DNA of 15,021 bases from Methanospirillum hungatei (GCF_020216685.1 NZ_JAIWNS010000012.1:1-15021); one strand, 5' to 3'; shown: positions 1 to 7,379, counted from the first letter of the stretch. Numbers and translations are program-made. Notes: generated by a model not told the origin, from the letters alone.

Positions 1-48
1 GTGTGGATTTGGTCCTGAAGCAACCTGTGCTACGTCGGTTATGATCAT
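1..48 (-). CDS. Possible start of a further gene (partial, unknown)
   Basis: On the minus strand, two bases past the stop codon of the sulfite-reductase-like gene, an ATG at 48-46 opens a frame that stays open for 16 codons to the window edge (MIITDVAQVASGPNPH). A weak GGTG lies about 6 bases upstream of the ATG, inside the end of the preceding gene. The tight spacing fits the next cistron of the same operon. Sixteen residues are too few to recognise a family, so no function is proposed. Confidence 0.4.
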   Translation of the reverse strand, partial: MIITDVAQVASGPNPH

Positions 49-50
49 GG

Positions 51-734
51 TTACACCTTGTCCAGATTTATGTATGGGATCATAGAGAGCAGTTCTGACT
101 TTAATGTATCGATCCCTATACGTTCCATGAATCGGGCTGTCCGTTCCTGGGATTGCCCGTGTTTTTGGTAAAAATCAAGCAGGCGTCCGACCAGATCACA
201 TGCTTCACTCTCAGAGAGGCCATATGCGATTGGGTCGGCGACCCTGGGCTTTCTCCCGCCATTTCCTCCAAAGAGGACGATCCATCCCCGGGTGGTTCCG
301 ATAAGCCCGATGTCACGGAGCTGACTTTCACTACAACTTCTCTGACATCCTGACACTCCAATCTTGACTTTTGCCGGGAATTTTTTATCCTGAACAAGGG
401 CCTCAATTTTGGATGCAAGGCCAATTGAATCCTGTGATCCCCATGTACAACTTTCAGTACCAAGACAAGCCTGGACGAATTTCACACACGGCCCGAGGTC
501 AGGCGTTCCAAGAGGACCAAGTTCTTTAAATACAGAATCAACATCTTCAGCAGGTATACCGGCAAGAATCATCCGCTGTCCTGATGTGATTTTCATGATT
601 GGAATGTGAAATTTTCTCCCGACTGCGGCGATATGTTCAAGATCTCCTGGAGTGACTATACCGGAGGGGGTATGGGTCATGATACCGTATGTCTTTCCGT
701 CCCGCTGCAGAATGGCTCCATTCACCTTTTTCAT
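51..734 (-). CDS. Small nitrite/sulfite reductase-like siroheme [4Fe-4S] protein
   Basis: A stand-alone sulfite-reductase-type hemoprotein of about 227 residues. The N-terminal half is the ferredoxin-like nitrite/sulfite reductase repeat (KITSGQR motif, residues 48-54). The C-terminal half carries the cluster ligands as C-x5-C (C90, C96) and C-x3-C (C130, C134, in GVSGCQRSCSES), the pattern that binds a [4Fe-4S] cluster bridged to siroheme. It is about half the length of assimilatory reductases and lacks an added ferredoxin or F420H2 domain. This fits the small Dsr-like proteins of methanogens, most of which have no proven substrate, so sulfite or nitrite reduction is an inference. The start is uncertain. 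The frame opens with an ATG at 791 overlapping the stop of the DUF389 gene (ATGA), and a GTG at 761 lies 13 bases after a GGAGGT. I chose the ATG at 734 because the conserved domain begins there (MKKVNGAILQRDG), with GAGAG just upstream. Probably co-transcribed with the DUF389 gene. Confidence 0.85.
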   Translation of the reverse strand: MKKVNGAILQRDGKTYGIMTHTPSGIVTPGDLEHIAAVGRKFHIPIMKITSGQRMILAGIPAEDVDSVFKELGPLGTPDLGPCVKFVQACLGTESCTWGSQDSIGLASKIEALVQDKKFPAKVKIGVSGCQRSCSESQLRDIGLIGTTRGWIVLFGGNGGRKPRVADPIAYGLSESEACDLVGRLLDFYQKHGQSQERTARFMERIGIDTLKSELLSMIPYINLDKV

Positions 735-787
735 GATATCTCTCTGGTAATGATACTCCACACAAGGGGATAATACCTCCGCTCTAC

Positions 788-1798
788 TCACGACCCGGTT
801 TCAGACGGATAATGAATGATATTTACCGGTATTGCCCGCATCTCTATGGTTATGGGTTTTTTAAAATGGTCATCCAGGGCCAGGTGTAAATGCTCAGGAT
901 CAGGCATCTCTCCGGTCCCGATGATGTGCAGGGTAAGGTTCTGTTTGCGGAGATTAAAATCAGTTATCTCATATCCGGATCCGGATAACCAGTTCTTGGT
1001 AATGTCCTGTGCCTCTTTTGAGTAATATGCCTGCTCCAGAGTTTCAAACCCTGATATGAAAAGTGGTACTGATATCAGGACCACACAGATGACCGCGATG
1101 GAAAACGCCTGTTTCCGTTTTTTCGTGCGGGTTTTGTCCATAGAGCCAGGATTAATTCCTGAGATCCAGAAGACTGCTCCGCCAGATACCAGAATGGCGA
1201 AGAGGTTTGTGAGAAAGAGGAGAAATGAACCGGTTGCATCTCCCCATTGAAATTTTGAGAGAGAAATCCCGACGACACTGAGAGGGGGGACAAGGGAGAT
1301 GGCTATTGCTACCCCAGGCAGCGAGTCACTGACTGACTCCCGGCTTACGGCAAAGGCTCCTGCTGCTCCTGATGCAAGGGCAACATAGAGGGCAAACATA
1401 TCCGGTGCGGTTCGTGAAACGATCTCCTGGTTTCCCTGAAAATCAATGGCAAGAGGTGAGATACTACAAGTGAGCAGGGCTGCGAGGAGGATGACAAATA
1501 TCGTGCTGACTGCTACCATCATGAGCGACCGTCCGGCCCGGTGTGTGTCTCCGAGCACTATTGCAAGCGTTGTTGCCATGATCGGGGTCATCAGAGGAGC
1601 AATTATCATGGCACCTATCACGGTGGCGGTGGATCCGGCAATGACGCCATATGTTGAGATAATAGTGGCAAGTGTCAGGAGTACTCCATAATTCAGAATT
1701 CCATTCCCGGCACATTCACCTTCAAAGCAGAGTTTTTTCTGCAATATCGGAAGATAGGCCTGATCAAACTTATTTACCCTGATAAATTCTTCGAGCAT
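788..1798 (-). CDS. DUF389 family integral membrane protein
   Basis: A 336-residue polytopic membrane protein. It shows the DUF389 hallmarks: STATVIGAMIIAPLMTPIM (residues 56-74), a glycine/alanine-rich helix followed by SRESVSDSLPGVAIAISLVPP (152-172), and about seven hydrophobic stretches (roughly 36-53, 58-82, 91-113, 133-152, 160-180, 190-212, 231-250). A soluble C-terminal tail of about 85 residues follows. The family is widespread in archaea and bacteria and has no firmly established function. Here it lies upstream of the sulfite-reductase-like gene, overlapping that gene's longest possible frame by 4 bases (ATGA), so the two are likely co-transcribed. No good Shine-Dalgarno precedes the ATG at 1798. 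The 100 bases back to the upstream gene hold that gene's terminator and only a weak TATA-like GTTAAAAAG near 1864-1872. Confidence 0.85.
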   Translation of the reverse strand: MLEEFIRVNKFDQAYLPILQKKLCFEGECAGNGILNYGVLLTLATIISTYGVIAGSTATVIGAMIIAPLMTPIMATTLAIVLGDTHRAGRSLMMVAVSTIFVILLAALLTCSISPLAIDFQGNQEIVSRTAPDMFALYVALASGAAGAFAVSRESVSDSLPGVAIAISLVPPLSVVGISLSKFQWGDATGSFLLFLTNLFAILVSGGAVFWISGINPGSMDKTRTKKRKQAFSIAVICVVLISVPLFISGFETLEQAYYSKEAQDITKNWLSGSGYEITDFNLRKQNLTLHIIGTGEMPDPEHLHLALDDHFKKPITIEMRAIPVNIIHYPSETGS

Positions 1799-1881
1799 AT
1801 ACCAATGGATGATATGAGCGCTTCCGTTATCATAGCATTGGTAGCAATAGGATCCTGCCTCTCTTTTTAACTTACAATGAC

Positions 1882-1908
1882 AAAAAAAGAACCGGAGAAT
1901 TACTCTCC
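1882..1908 (-). terminator. Hairpin plus T7 terminator after the thioredoxin-like gene
   Basis: On the minus strand GGAGA-gtaat-TCTCC (1908-1894) is followed after four bases by a run of seven T (1888-1882). The stem is 5 bases and perfect. The TAA stop of the thioredoxin-like gene lies in the 5-base loop. This should separate the gene from the downstream DUF389 gene. Confidence 0.6.
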
Positions 1909-2364
1909 TTTATATGAGGCCATATACCAGGTATATACCATATCAAAATATTGTTTTATGTCCTCTGCCCCTTCCAAAGAGACCGGACCGATATATACTA
2001 GTGGAATAAAGGCTTTTTCCCGGTGATAGGTCTCGGCAAATTCCTTAAACCGGTCCATCTGTTCAGGGCCTTCCTCCAGGTTGACCTGTTCAAGGATGAT
2101 ATCAGGGTTTTCTTTCAGGTATGTATCCCAGAAATCACGGACCTGCATACAACCACCACAGTTCGGATCATAAAAGTAAATAACAAGCGGAGTTTCAAAT
2201 TCAGGGGCAGGTTCTTTGAGATATGCGATCAATGCAGACTCATCCAGTTCGGTTCCATCCTCAATAAATATGGCTGCTGAAACCGGAAAGAAGGAGATAG
2301 CCAGACCTACAAACAAAAGAGCGACAATCATCCTGAAAATTGGTTTCAATGACATCTTTTTCAT
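1900..2364 (-). CDS. Exported thioredoxin-fold protein with CGGC active site
   Basis: A secreted or membrane-tethered thioredoxin-like protein of about 154 residues. The N-terminus has basic residues (MKKMSLKPIFR), a hydrophobic core (residues 12-29) and a plausible cleavage site (VSA-A near residue 30). The thioredoxin beta strand VIYFYDPNCGGC (61-72) ends in the redox pair C69/C72, and the usual cis-proline is probably in AFIPLVYIG further on. It likely acts outside the membrane as a disulfide reductase, oxidase or isomerase; the partner is unknown. The frame can be extended to an ATG at 2394. I chose the ATG at 2364 because GAGGG lies 5 bases upstream and it begins the signal peptide cleanly. 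It appears monocistronic, with its own promoter, candidate operator and terminator. Confidence 0.82.
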   Translation of the reverse strand: MKKMSLKPIFRMIVALLFVGLAISFFPVSAAIFIEDGTELDESALIAYLKEPAPEFETPLVIYFYDPNCGGCMQVRDFWDTYLKENPDIILEQVNLEEGPEQMDRFKEFAETYHREKAFIPLVYIGPVSLEGAEDIKQYFDMVYTWYMASYKGE

Positions 2365-2396
2365 TTTATCCCTCGAAATCATGGCGGTACACAATT

Positions 2397-2418
2397 CTCT
2401 AATATTTGAACATTAGAG
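2397..2418 (-). promoter_or_regulatory. Inverted repeat at the predicted start of transcription (candidate operator)
   Basis: CTCTAAT (2397-2403), 8 bases, then ATTAGAG (2412-2418): a perfect 7-base inverted repeat. It sits just downstream of the TATA-like element of the thioredoxin-like gene, about where transcription should begin. Many archaeal repressors bind at this position. No regulator is identified. Confidence 0.45.
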
Positions 2419-2424
2419 TGAATA

Positions 2425-2433
2425 GGATAAAAG
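2425..2433 (-). promoter_or_regulatory. TATA-like element of the thioredoxin-like gene
   Basis: On the minus strand CTTTTATCC lies about 60 bases upstream of the chosen ATG. Transcription would start near 2400, giving a leader of about 40 bases. The match to the archaeal TATA consensus is moderate. Confidence 0.4.
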
Positions 2434-2497
2434 TCTTTTCTAAATTTCAGGCTATCCTTCAAATCCATATACTGAGATCCTGTATGTTTTTCACCCG

Positions 2498-2515
2498 CTC
2501 CCTAAAAATTGGGAG
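2498..2515. repeat. Short hairpin after the duplicated membrane protein gene
   Basis: CTCCC (2498-2502), 8 bases, GGGAG (2511-2515). It lies 10 bases beyond the stop of the 2525-3799 gene. On the minus strand no T run follows it, so it is at best a weak terminator or an RNA 3' end structure. Confidence 0.3.
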
Positions 2516-2524
2516 TTATTATCT

Positions 2525-3799
2525 CTACATCGGATAGAGAATCTCAATCCTCCTGATGAACCCTGCAAGAACAAAGAGGAGTAATCCGTTTATTACGATA
2601 ATCACGGCATTGATGAGTCCGGGCATGATACCCGGAATAATCATTGAAATACCAAATGCAATGGATACAAAGTTCAGTATGGTCTGGGTAATATTCATTT
2701 TTTTCAGTATCGGTGGCTGGTCTGCCGGATGATCCGGAGGGTGTCTCATTGCCTGAAGAACCGGATAATACCGGCCGATGAGCAGCACAACACCACCGAT
2801 GATATTTAACAGACCAAGGAGTAATTGAAGAAAACCGGTCAGTACCCCGGGAACAATACTGGATATGATACCAAGAGTTGCGAAGGTCATTCCAATGATG
2901 GTCATCAACCAGGAGCGTTTATATGCCCCGACCGGGGTTTCTCCAAGAGCCATCATCTGAATGGCAAAAACGACCAGAAGCATCCCTAATAGCCCGTCTT
3001 GCGAAAACGGAAGTGTTCCGAGGTTTACCGGGATCAGGACCAACCCAAGAAGGGTCAGCAGTGTTGCCACAAGAAGAAGGATCCCCAGAGAGAGTGATAT
3101 TGATGACTCTTTCAGAATCAGCCATAACCCGTTCGTCTTTTCAGTTTTATATTCCGACGGTTCTATATCTGCATGCTTTGTCGATGGGTACTGCCGGTTA
3201 ACCTTCTGAATGCACCAGGCAAGATAAAAAAAACTCAGAGCATACAGGATAAGAATGAGAGCAGTCTGATGATCCGTCGTAACTCCCGGAAAAAGAGTAA
3301 TCAGGCCACATATGCATGAAATGACATACACCAGCCCGCAGGCAAGGATAAGATGCTGAAAAACCCCTGAAACATGCCTCCAGGTCCGTGCCTTGTCTTC
3401 CCTCACGAAGAGTTGCAGGAAAAGAGCTGCACCACCGAGGAACAGGACAGTTCCGACGATGAGTCTGATATGTTCAGAAAGATAGCCTGGCACGAAAGCA
3501 GCAGCCATTCCCATGATTGCAACGATGATGCCGATAAATATCAGAAGCCATGACCGTTTGAGATCACCAAATGGCGTCTTTCCCATAGTGACAATCTGAA
3601 ATGCCATCAACAGGACAAATAATCCGTATGTGCTGTCCGGTGCATAGGGAAGAGCACCGGTGTGTATCTGAAAGAGCAGAAGGCCGAAAATAAGCATAAA
3701 TATCCCGAATATGAGCAGGATAACAACTTCTATGGTAAGATCGGACTCTCCGGTGAGGTTCAGATGTCCTTTTGTGGTATGCCCGTGTTCGTTTGTCAT
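2525..3799 (-). CDS. Internally duplicated polytopic membrane protein (HdeD/DUF308-like?)
   Basis: A 424-residue membrane protein built from two homologous halves (about residues 23-205 and 232-424). The best-conserved piece is MGKTPFGDLKRSWL (72-85) against LGETPVGAYKRSWL (285-298), an offset of 213 residues. Around it IHTGALPYAPDSTYG matches VNLGTLPFSQDGLLG, AAFVPGYLSE matches SSIVPGVLTG, and the ends match as WCIQKVNRQYP and GFIRRIEILYP. Each half has about five hydrophobic helices. The N-terminus is polar and His-rich (MTNEHGHTTKGH). The small-helix, proline/glycine-rich style recalls HdeD/DUF308 acid-resistance proteins, but I cannot claim membership, and no function is assigned. AAGAGGA lies 12 bases before the ATG, a loose Shine-Dalgarno. 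CATATAAG (minus, 3822-3815) is too close to the ATG to be its TATA box unless translation starts further in. The gene stands alone on its transcript. Confidence 0.8.
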   Translation of the reverse strand: MTNEHGHTTKGHLNLTGESDLTIEVVILLIFGIFMLIFGLLLFQIHTGALPYAPDSTYGLFVLLMAFQIVTMGKTPFGDLKRSWLLIFIGIIVAIMGMAAAFVPGYLSEHIRLIVGTVLFLGGAALFLQLFVREDKARTWRHVSGVFQHLILACGLVYVISCICGLITLFPGVTTDHQTALILILYALSFFYLAWCIQKVNRQYPSTKHADIEPSEYKTEKTNGLWLILKESSISLSLGILLLVATLLTLLGLVLIPVNLGTLPFSQDGLLGMLLVVFAIQMMALGETPVGAYKRSWLMTIIGMTFATLGIISSIVPGVLTGFLQLLLGLLNIIGGVVLLIGRYYPVLQAMRHPPDHPADQPPILKKMNITQTILNFVSIAFGISMIIPGIMPGLINAVIIVINGLLLFVLAGFIRRIEILYPM

Positions 3800-4238
3800 G
3801 TACGCGAACTTCCTCTTATATGTCTATAGCATGTGGAGTAAGAAATATTGTCCGGTTATACCCATTCGGCCGGTCACAGACCCCTCCTTTCACCGATGAG
3901 AAAACCGGTCTGAATAGTATGTCATTTCTCCCGAATTATGGTAGACATGATGAGATGAACGAGAGAGCAATGGAGGGGATGTATGAAATCATTCGAGGTT
4001 GCCCCAGGAGATAATAGGGGAATGGTTTGATCCAATTCCCAAATGCATAGAATGTGTCACCACATCGTATCAGGTGAAGCATGATACTGGCATGGTACCA
4101 GGTGTACTTCTGTTCTCCTGTTGGTCTGTTCATTGTCCTTAAAAATTGGGTTTTTAGTAAAAATGACTATTATTTTTGAATTAATGGTGTGAGGTGTATT
4201 GAATACTGATTTTATTGCCACATCTAACTCAAAATCGG

Positions 4239-4248
4239 TTTTAAATGC
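4239..4248 (+). promoter_or_regulatory. TATA-like element of the opuA operon
   Basis: GGTTTTAAATGCATATTT (from about 4237) holds a TTTTAAATG-type archaeal TATA sequence in an AT-rich stretch. Transcription would start about 25 bases downstream, near 4268, giving a leader of about 65 bases that contains the hairpin at 4279-4323. Confidence 0.45.
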
Positions 4249-4278
4249 ATATTTGTCAAAAATGAGCTCTCAAAACTA

Positions 4279-4323
4279 TTATCTATGTTTAGCCCCCATC
4301 AATATTCTTATGGGGATAGATAA
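4279..4323 (+). promoter_or_regulatory. Bulged hairpin in the opuAA leader next to the start codon
   Basis: The outer stem is TTATCTAT (4279-4286) with ATAGATAA (4316-4323), 8 perfect pairs. A 7-base bulge on the left strand (4287-4293) follows. The inner stem is CCCCAT (4294-4299) with ATGGGG (4310-4315), 6 perfect pairs, closing a 10-base loop. The structure ends 11 bases before the ATG. A G6 tract (4329-4334) directly abuts the ATG and could instead pair with the C5 run at 4293-4297, so two exclusive folds are possible. A translational switch or a protein-binding site is inferred. Confidence 0.5.
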
Positions 4324-4334
4324 GTGTAGGGGGG

Positions 4335-5555
4335 ATGAATATTCCATCTCTGATTCAGAATGATCAGGGTTCGATTATCGAAGTTAGAAATCTAACCAAG
4401 ATATTCGGACCAAGACCCCAGAAAACGCTGTCTCATCTCCAAAGAGGATGTTCGGTCAAAGAAATCCGAGAAAAAACCGGTCACATCGTCGCGTTACAGA
4501 ACATTTCGTTTTCAGTTCAGAAAGGGGAAATCTTTGTTCTGATGGGACTCTCGGGATGTGGAAAATCAACACTTCTCAGATGCCTGAACCGGCTCATAGA
4601 ACCGACAGCCGGGGAGATTCTTCTTGATGGAGAAGACCTTGTCACTGCTTCTGCAGACCAGATGAAATCAATCCGAAGAAAACGGATGAGCATGGTTTTT
4701 CAAAGCTTTGCTCTTCTTCCCCATAGAAATATTCTGGACAACATTGCATTCGGTCTTGAAATTCAGGGTATACCATATGAGGAACGGGTCCAGGAAGCAA
4801 AAAAATCCCTGGATCTTGTGGGTCTATCCGGATATGAGTATTCCTATCCGGATCAGCTCTCTGGAGGAATGCAGCAGCGGGTGGGGCTTGCCCGGGCTCT
4901 TGCAAGTTCACCGGATATTTTACTCATGGATGAAGCGTTTTCCGCACTGGATCCCATTATCAGACGTGATATGCAAAATGAACTGCTTGATATTCAGGAC
5001 CGTCTTGAAAAGACCATCATTTTTGTATCTCATGATCTTGATGAAGCATTGAAACTTGGATCCAGGATAGCCCTGATGAAAGCAGGAGAAATCATTCAGG
5101 TCGGTTCACCTGAAGAGATCCTCACGAAACCCAAAAACGAATTTGTTGAACGGTTTGTTGAAGATGTGGATCTTTCACGTGTTCTTACGGCAAAGGATGT
5201 CATGAAGGTTCCGGATCCCATGATTCACGTAACATCAGGTCCCCATGTGGCGTTACGAATGATGAAGGAAGCAGGAATATCCACATTATTTGTTGTTGGC
5301 AAAAACCGTGAGCTCAAAGGTATCATTACGGCAGATGATGCCTTGCGGGCCGGAAAAGAAGGATTGCCTCTTCAGGACATTGTTATACCGGATGTTGTAT
5401 CCATCCATCACGATACCCCGGTTTCAGAGATCATCCCGGTCATTGCGGAAAGCCGGTTTCCTTTGGCCGTGATAAATGAAGAGAAGAAATTAAAGGGTGT
5501 CATTGTCAGAGGCTCTGTTCTGGCTGCTCTTGGCAGGTCAGGAGGGTCTGTATGA
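4335..5555 (+). CDS. opuAA: Glycine betaine/proline betaine ABC transporter ATP-binding protein with CBS domains
   Basis: The ATPase subunit (406 residues) of an OpuA/ProU-type osmolyte importer, acting on the inner face of the membrane. It has Walker [10 protein letters not shown] (71-79), Q-loop Q123 in [10 protein letters not shown], signature LSGGMQQR (175-182), Walker B ILLMDE (195-200) and H-loop H233. Residues 26-50 are the insertion typical of ProV/OpuAA between the first strands (…[11 protein letters not shown]). Two CBS domains follow (about 285-340 and 345-400). In OpuA of Lactococcus such domains help sense ionic strength; here the C-terminus ends in GRSGGSV with no acidic tail. 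The ATG is the only reasonable start. It abuts a G6 tract with essentially no spacer, which is unusual, and initiation may depend on the leader fold. The gene overlaps opuAB by 4 bases. Confidence 0.95.
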   Translation: MNIPSLIQNDQGSIIEVRNLTKIFGPRPQKTLSHLQRGCSVKEIREKTGHIVALQNISFSVQKGEIFVLMGLSGCGKSTLLRCLNRLIEPTAGEILLDGEDLVTASADQMKSIRRKRMSMVFQSFALLPHRNILDNIAFGLEIQGIPYEERVQEAKKSLDLVGLSGYEYSYPDQLSGGMQQRVGLARALASSPDILLMDEAFSALDPIIRRDMQNELLDIQDRLEKTIIFVSHDLDEALKLGSRIALMKAGEIIQVGSPEEILTKPKNEFVERFVEDVDLSRVLTAKDVMKVPDPMIHVTSGPHVALRMMKEAGISTLFVVGKNRELKGIITADDALRAGKEGLPLQDIVIPDVVSIHHDTPVSEIIPVIAESRFPLAVINEEKKLKGVIVRGSVLAALGRSGGSV

Positions 5556-6451
5556 CGGTTTCCCCGTTTCCCCGGTTGCCCCTAGGATCGGCGATTGAGG
5601 ATCTGGTTACCTGGATCAGCACAAATCTTGGCTGGCTTTTAGATGGGATAACTGATGTCCTTACTGCACTCACGAATACGTTTCAGAGTATTCTGAGTAG
5701 TATCCCACCGCCGGTTCTGATCCTGTTCGTTGCTATCATTTCCTTTGCATTGAAATTCAGGGGAAGATCTCAGAAAAAATCGCAGTACAAAAGGTTTTTG
5801 GAATCGATTGATCTTCCAATTCTTTGTGTTGCAGGTCTTTTTTTAATCTGGGATCTTGATTTGTGGGATCATTCAATGGAAACGCTTGCCCTTGTTATCG
5901 TTTCAACCATTGTATCCCTGGTGATTGGAATTCCTATTGGTATTTTTGCGTCACATTCAGATCGGTTCAACCAGATAATCCGGATTTTTCTGGATTTCAT
6001 GCAAACAATGCCCTCTTTTGTGTATCTTATTCCTGCAGTCATATTCTTTGGTCTTGGAAATGTCCCTGGTGTCATTGCTACGGTTGTTTTTGCAATGCCG
6101 CCAACCATCAGGCTGACAAATCTTGGAATCAGACAGATACCGAAGGAACTGATTGAGGTTTCAGATGCGTTTGGTGCAACAATGGTACAAAAACTGATAA
6201 AAGTCGAATTGCCTGTTGCACTGCCCACAATCATGGCCGGTGTCAACCAGTGTATTATGCTGGCTCTCTCTATGACCGTCATCGCTTCCATGATTGGTGC
6301 AGGGGGACTTGGATACCAGGTGTTGTATGGAATTCAGCGGGTTGATATTGGGTCAGGGTTTGAGGCAGGTCTTGCGATTGTAATCATTGCTATCATCCTT
6401 GACCGATTGAGTCAGAATCTGATTCCGGTACGGGAATTAAAACAATCATAG
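5552..6451 (+). CDS. opuAB: Glycine betaine ABC transporter permease
   Basis: The membrane subunit (299 residues) of the betaine importer. An N-terminal extension contains one hydrophobic segment (about 53-68). The binding-protein-dependent permease domain follows, starting with helices at about 88-102 and 112-133. The EAA loop that docks on the ATPase is near 200-230 (ELIEVSDAFGA…LPTIMAG), followed by the conserved AGGLGYQVLYGIQ segment (250-262). The ATG overlaps the TGA of opuAA (ATGA), and GGAGG lies 6 bases upstream, so translation is probably coupled. Its ProW/OpuAB membership is clear from the sequence; the substrate follows from the binding protein downstream. Confidence 0.94.
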   Translation: MTVSPFPRLPLGSAIEDLVTWISTNLGWLLDGITDVLTALTNTFQSILSSIPPPVLILFVAIISFALKFRGRSQKKSQYKRFLESIDLPILCVAGLFLIWDLDLWDHSMETLALVIVSTIVSLVIGIPIGIFASHSDRFNQIIRIFLDFMQTMPSFVYLIPAVIFFGLGNVPGVIATVVFAMPPTIRLTNLGIRQIPKELIEVSDAFGATMVQKLIKVELPVALPTIMAGVNQCIMLALSMTVIASMIGAGGLGYQVLYGIQRVDIGSGFEAGLAIVIIAIILDRLSQNLIPVRELKQS

Positions 6452-6470
6452 AAAAATTATGGAGTAATCA

Positions 6471-7358
6471 ATGAAATTAACACATGTATCCCCAATTATA
6501 ATGTTAGTAGTACTATTGACCGGATGTATCCTGTTATGCGGGTGCACCGGAGAACAGTCAACACAGATGCAGAAGGGTAAGATCATCGGTATTGAACCTG
6601 GTGCCGGTATCATGCAGAAGACTGAAGTGGCTATTCAGGACTATGGACTTGATTATACTCTTGTCTCCAGTAGTAGTGCGGGAATGGCATCAGAGCTGAC
6701 AAAGGCAATCAATTCAGGGAAATGGATTGTTGTAACCGGTTGGACCCCTCACTGGAAATTTGCCCGGTTTAACCTGAAATATCTTGATGATCCCAAGGGG
6801 ATTTACGGTGGGGAAGAATATATTGGTGCTCTTGCACGAAAAGGCTTTGAAACTGACAATCCTGGTGCGTACGTGATTCTTTCCCGGTTTTCATGGGCAT
6901 CGGATGAGATGGCATCAGTTATGCTAGCTATAGAGGACGGAAAAACACCGGAGAATGCAGCTGATGAGTATATTGCCGCTCATCCGGATCAGGTCTCTTC
7001 ATGGATTGGCTCAGTAAAGGGCGATGGATCACTTGTAACCGTCGGATATGTCCTATGGGATTCAGAAATTGCAAGTACGAACGTGCTGAAGAAGGTGCTT
7101 GAACAGGCAGGGTATACCGTGAAAATGGTCGCTGTTGATGCAGGACCTCTCTATCAGGCCGTTTCGACAGGAGATGTGGATTGTACCATATCAGCATGGC
7201 TGCCAACGACTCAGTCAACATACATGGATAAGTACAGGGATAATCTTGTTGAGGTCGGTAAGGTTCTCACTGGGGCAAAAGTCGGGCTTGTAGTGCCTGA
7301 TTATGTGACCATCGGGTCAATTGATGAACTGAACAGTGTGAAGGATAAATTCCAGTAA
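6471..7358 (+). CDS. opuAC: Glycine betaine-binding lipoprotein (OpuAC type)
   Basis: The extracellular receptor (295 residues) of the betaine importer. A signal peptide ends in a lipobox (ILLCGC, likely lipid-anchored C25; C19 in LLTGC is an alternative). The lobe order is GIEPGAGIM…VTGWTPHW first (35-183), then VGYVLWDSEIAS…ISAWLPTT (188-295). This is the arrangement of Bacillus OpuAC and is circularly permuted relative to ProX/OpuCC proteins. The three Trp residues that form the OpuAC betaine cage are present as W91, W196 and W243. The His following the last Trp in Bacillus OpuAC (WLPNTH), which contacts the carboxylate, is Q248 here. GGAG lies 6 bases before the ATG. The gene is last in the operon and ends in a terminator hairpin. 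Confidence 0.94.
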   Translation: MKLTHVSPIIMLVVLLTGCILLCGCTGEQSTQMQKGKIIGIEPGAGIMQKTEVAIQDYGLDYTLVSSSSAGMASELTKAINSGKWIVVTGWTPHWKFARFNLKYLDDPKGIYGGEEYIGALARKGFETDNPGAYVILSRFSWASDEMASVMLAIEDGKTPENAADEYIAAHPDQVSSWIGSVKGDGSLVTVGYVLWDSEIASTNVLKKVLEQAGYTVKMVAVDAGPLYQAVSTGDVDCTISAWLPTTQSTYMDKYRDNLVEVGKVLTGAKVGLVVPDYVTIGSIDELNSVKDKFQ

Positions 7359-7379
7359 TCTCTGGAAAATTCTTTTTTT
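7351..7379 (+). terminator. Terminator of the opuA operon
   Basis: TCCAG (7351-7355), 6-base loop, CTGGA (7362-7366), then AAATTC and a run of seven T (7373-7379). The TAA stop of opuAC lies in the loop, the same layout as at the thioredoxin-like gene. Confidence 0.6.

Larger units (their letters stand above)
3800..4334. other. 535-base divergent intergenic region, no convincing gene
   Basis: The gap lies between the leftward membrane protein gene and the rightward opuAA operon. The half near opuAA (4138-4290) is rich in A and T and holds the opuAA promoter and leader. The other half has near-genomic composition and several short frames: a 15-codon frame at 3983-4030 with GGAGGGG 4 bases before its ATG, a 47-codon TTG-started frame at 3999-4142, and a 65-codon minus-strand frame at 4133-3936. 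None resembles a known protein, and they overlap each other. They could be gene remnants. Confidence 0.5.

Noticed and set aside
116..609. Long open frames on the strand opposite the sulfite-reductase-like gene and its neighbours
   Set aside because: They lack ribosome binding sites and any recognisable protein pattern, and are explained as shadows of well-supported genes.
2498..2515. CTCCC/GGGAG hairpin as an intrinsic terminator
   Set aside because: In the direction of transcription no T run follows, so I kept it only as a weak hairpin.
3815..3822. CATATAAG on the minus strand as TATA box of the duplicated membrane protein
   Set aside because: It lies about 16 bases from the ATG, too close: transcription would begin inside the gene unless the start codon is wrong.
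5869..6291. A 140-codon minus-strand frame inside opuAB
   Set aside because: It is fully covered by the clearly conserved permease on the plus strand and has no family features.
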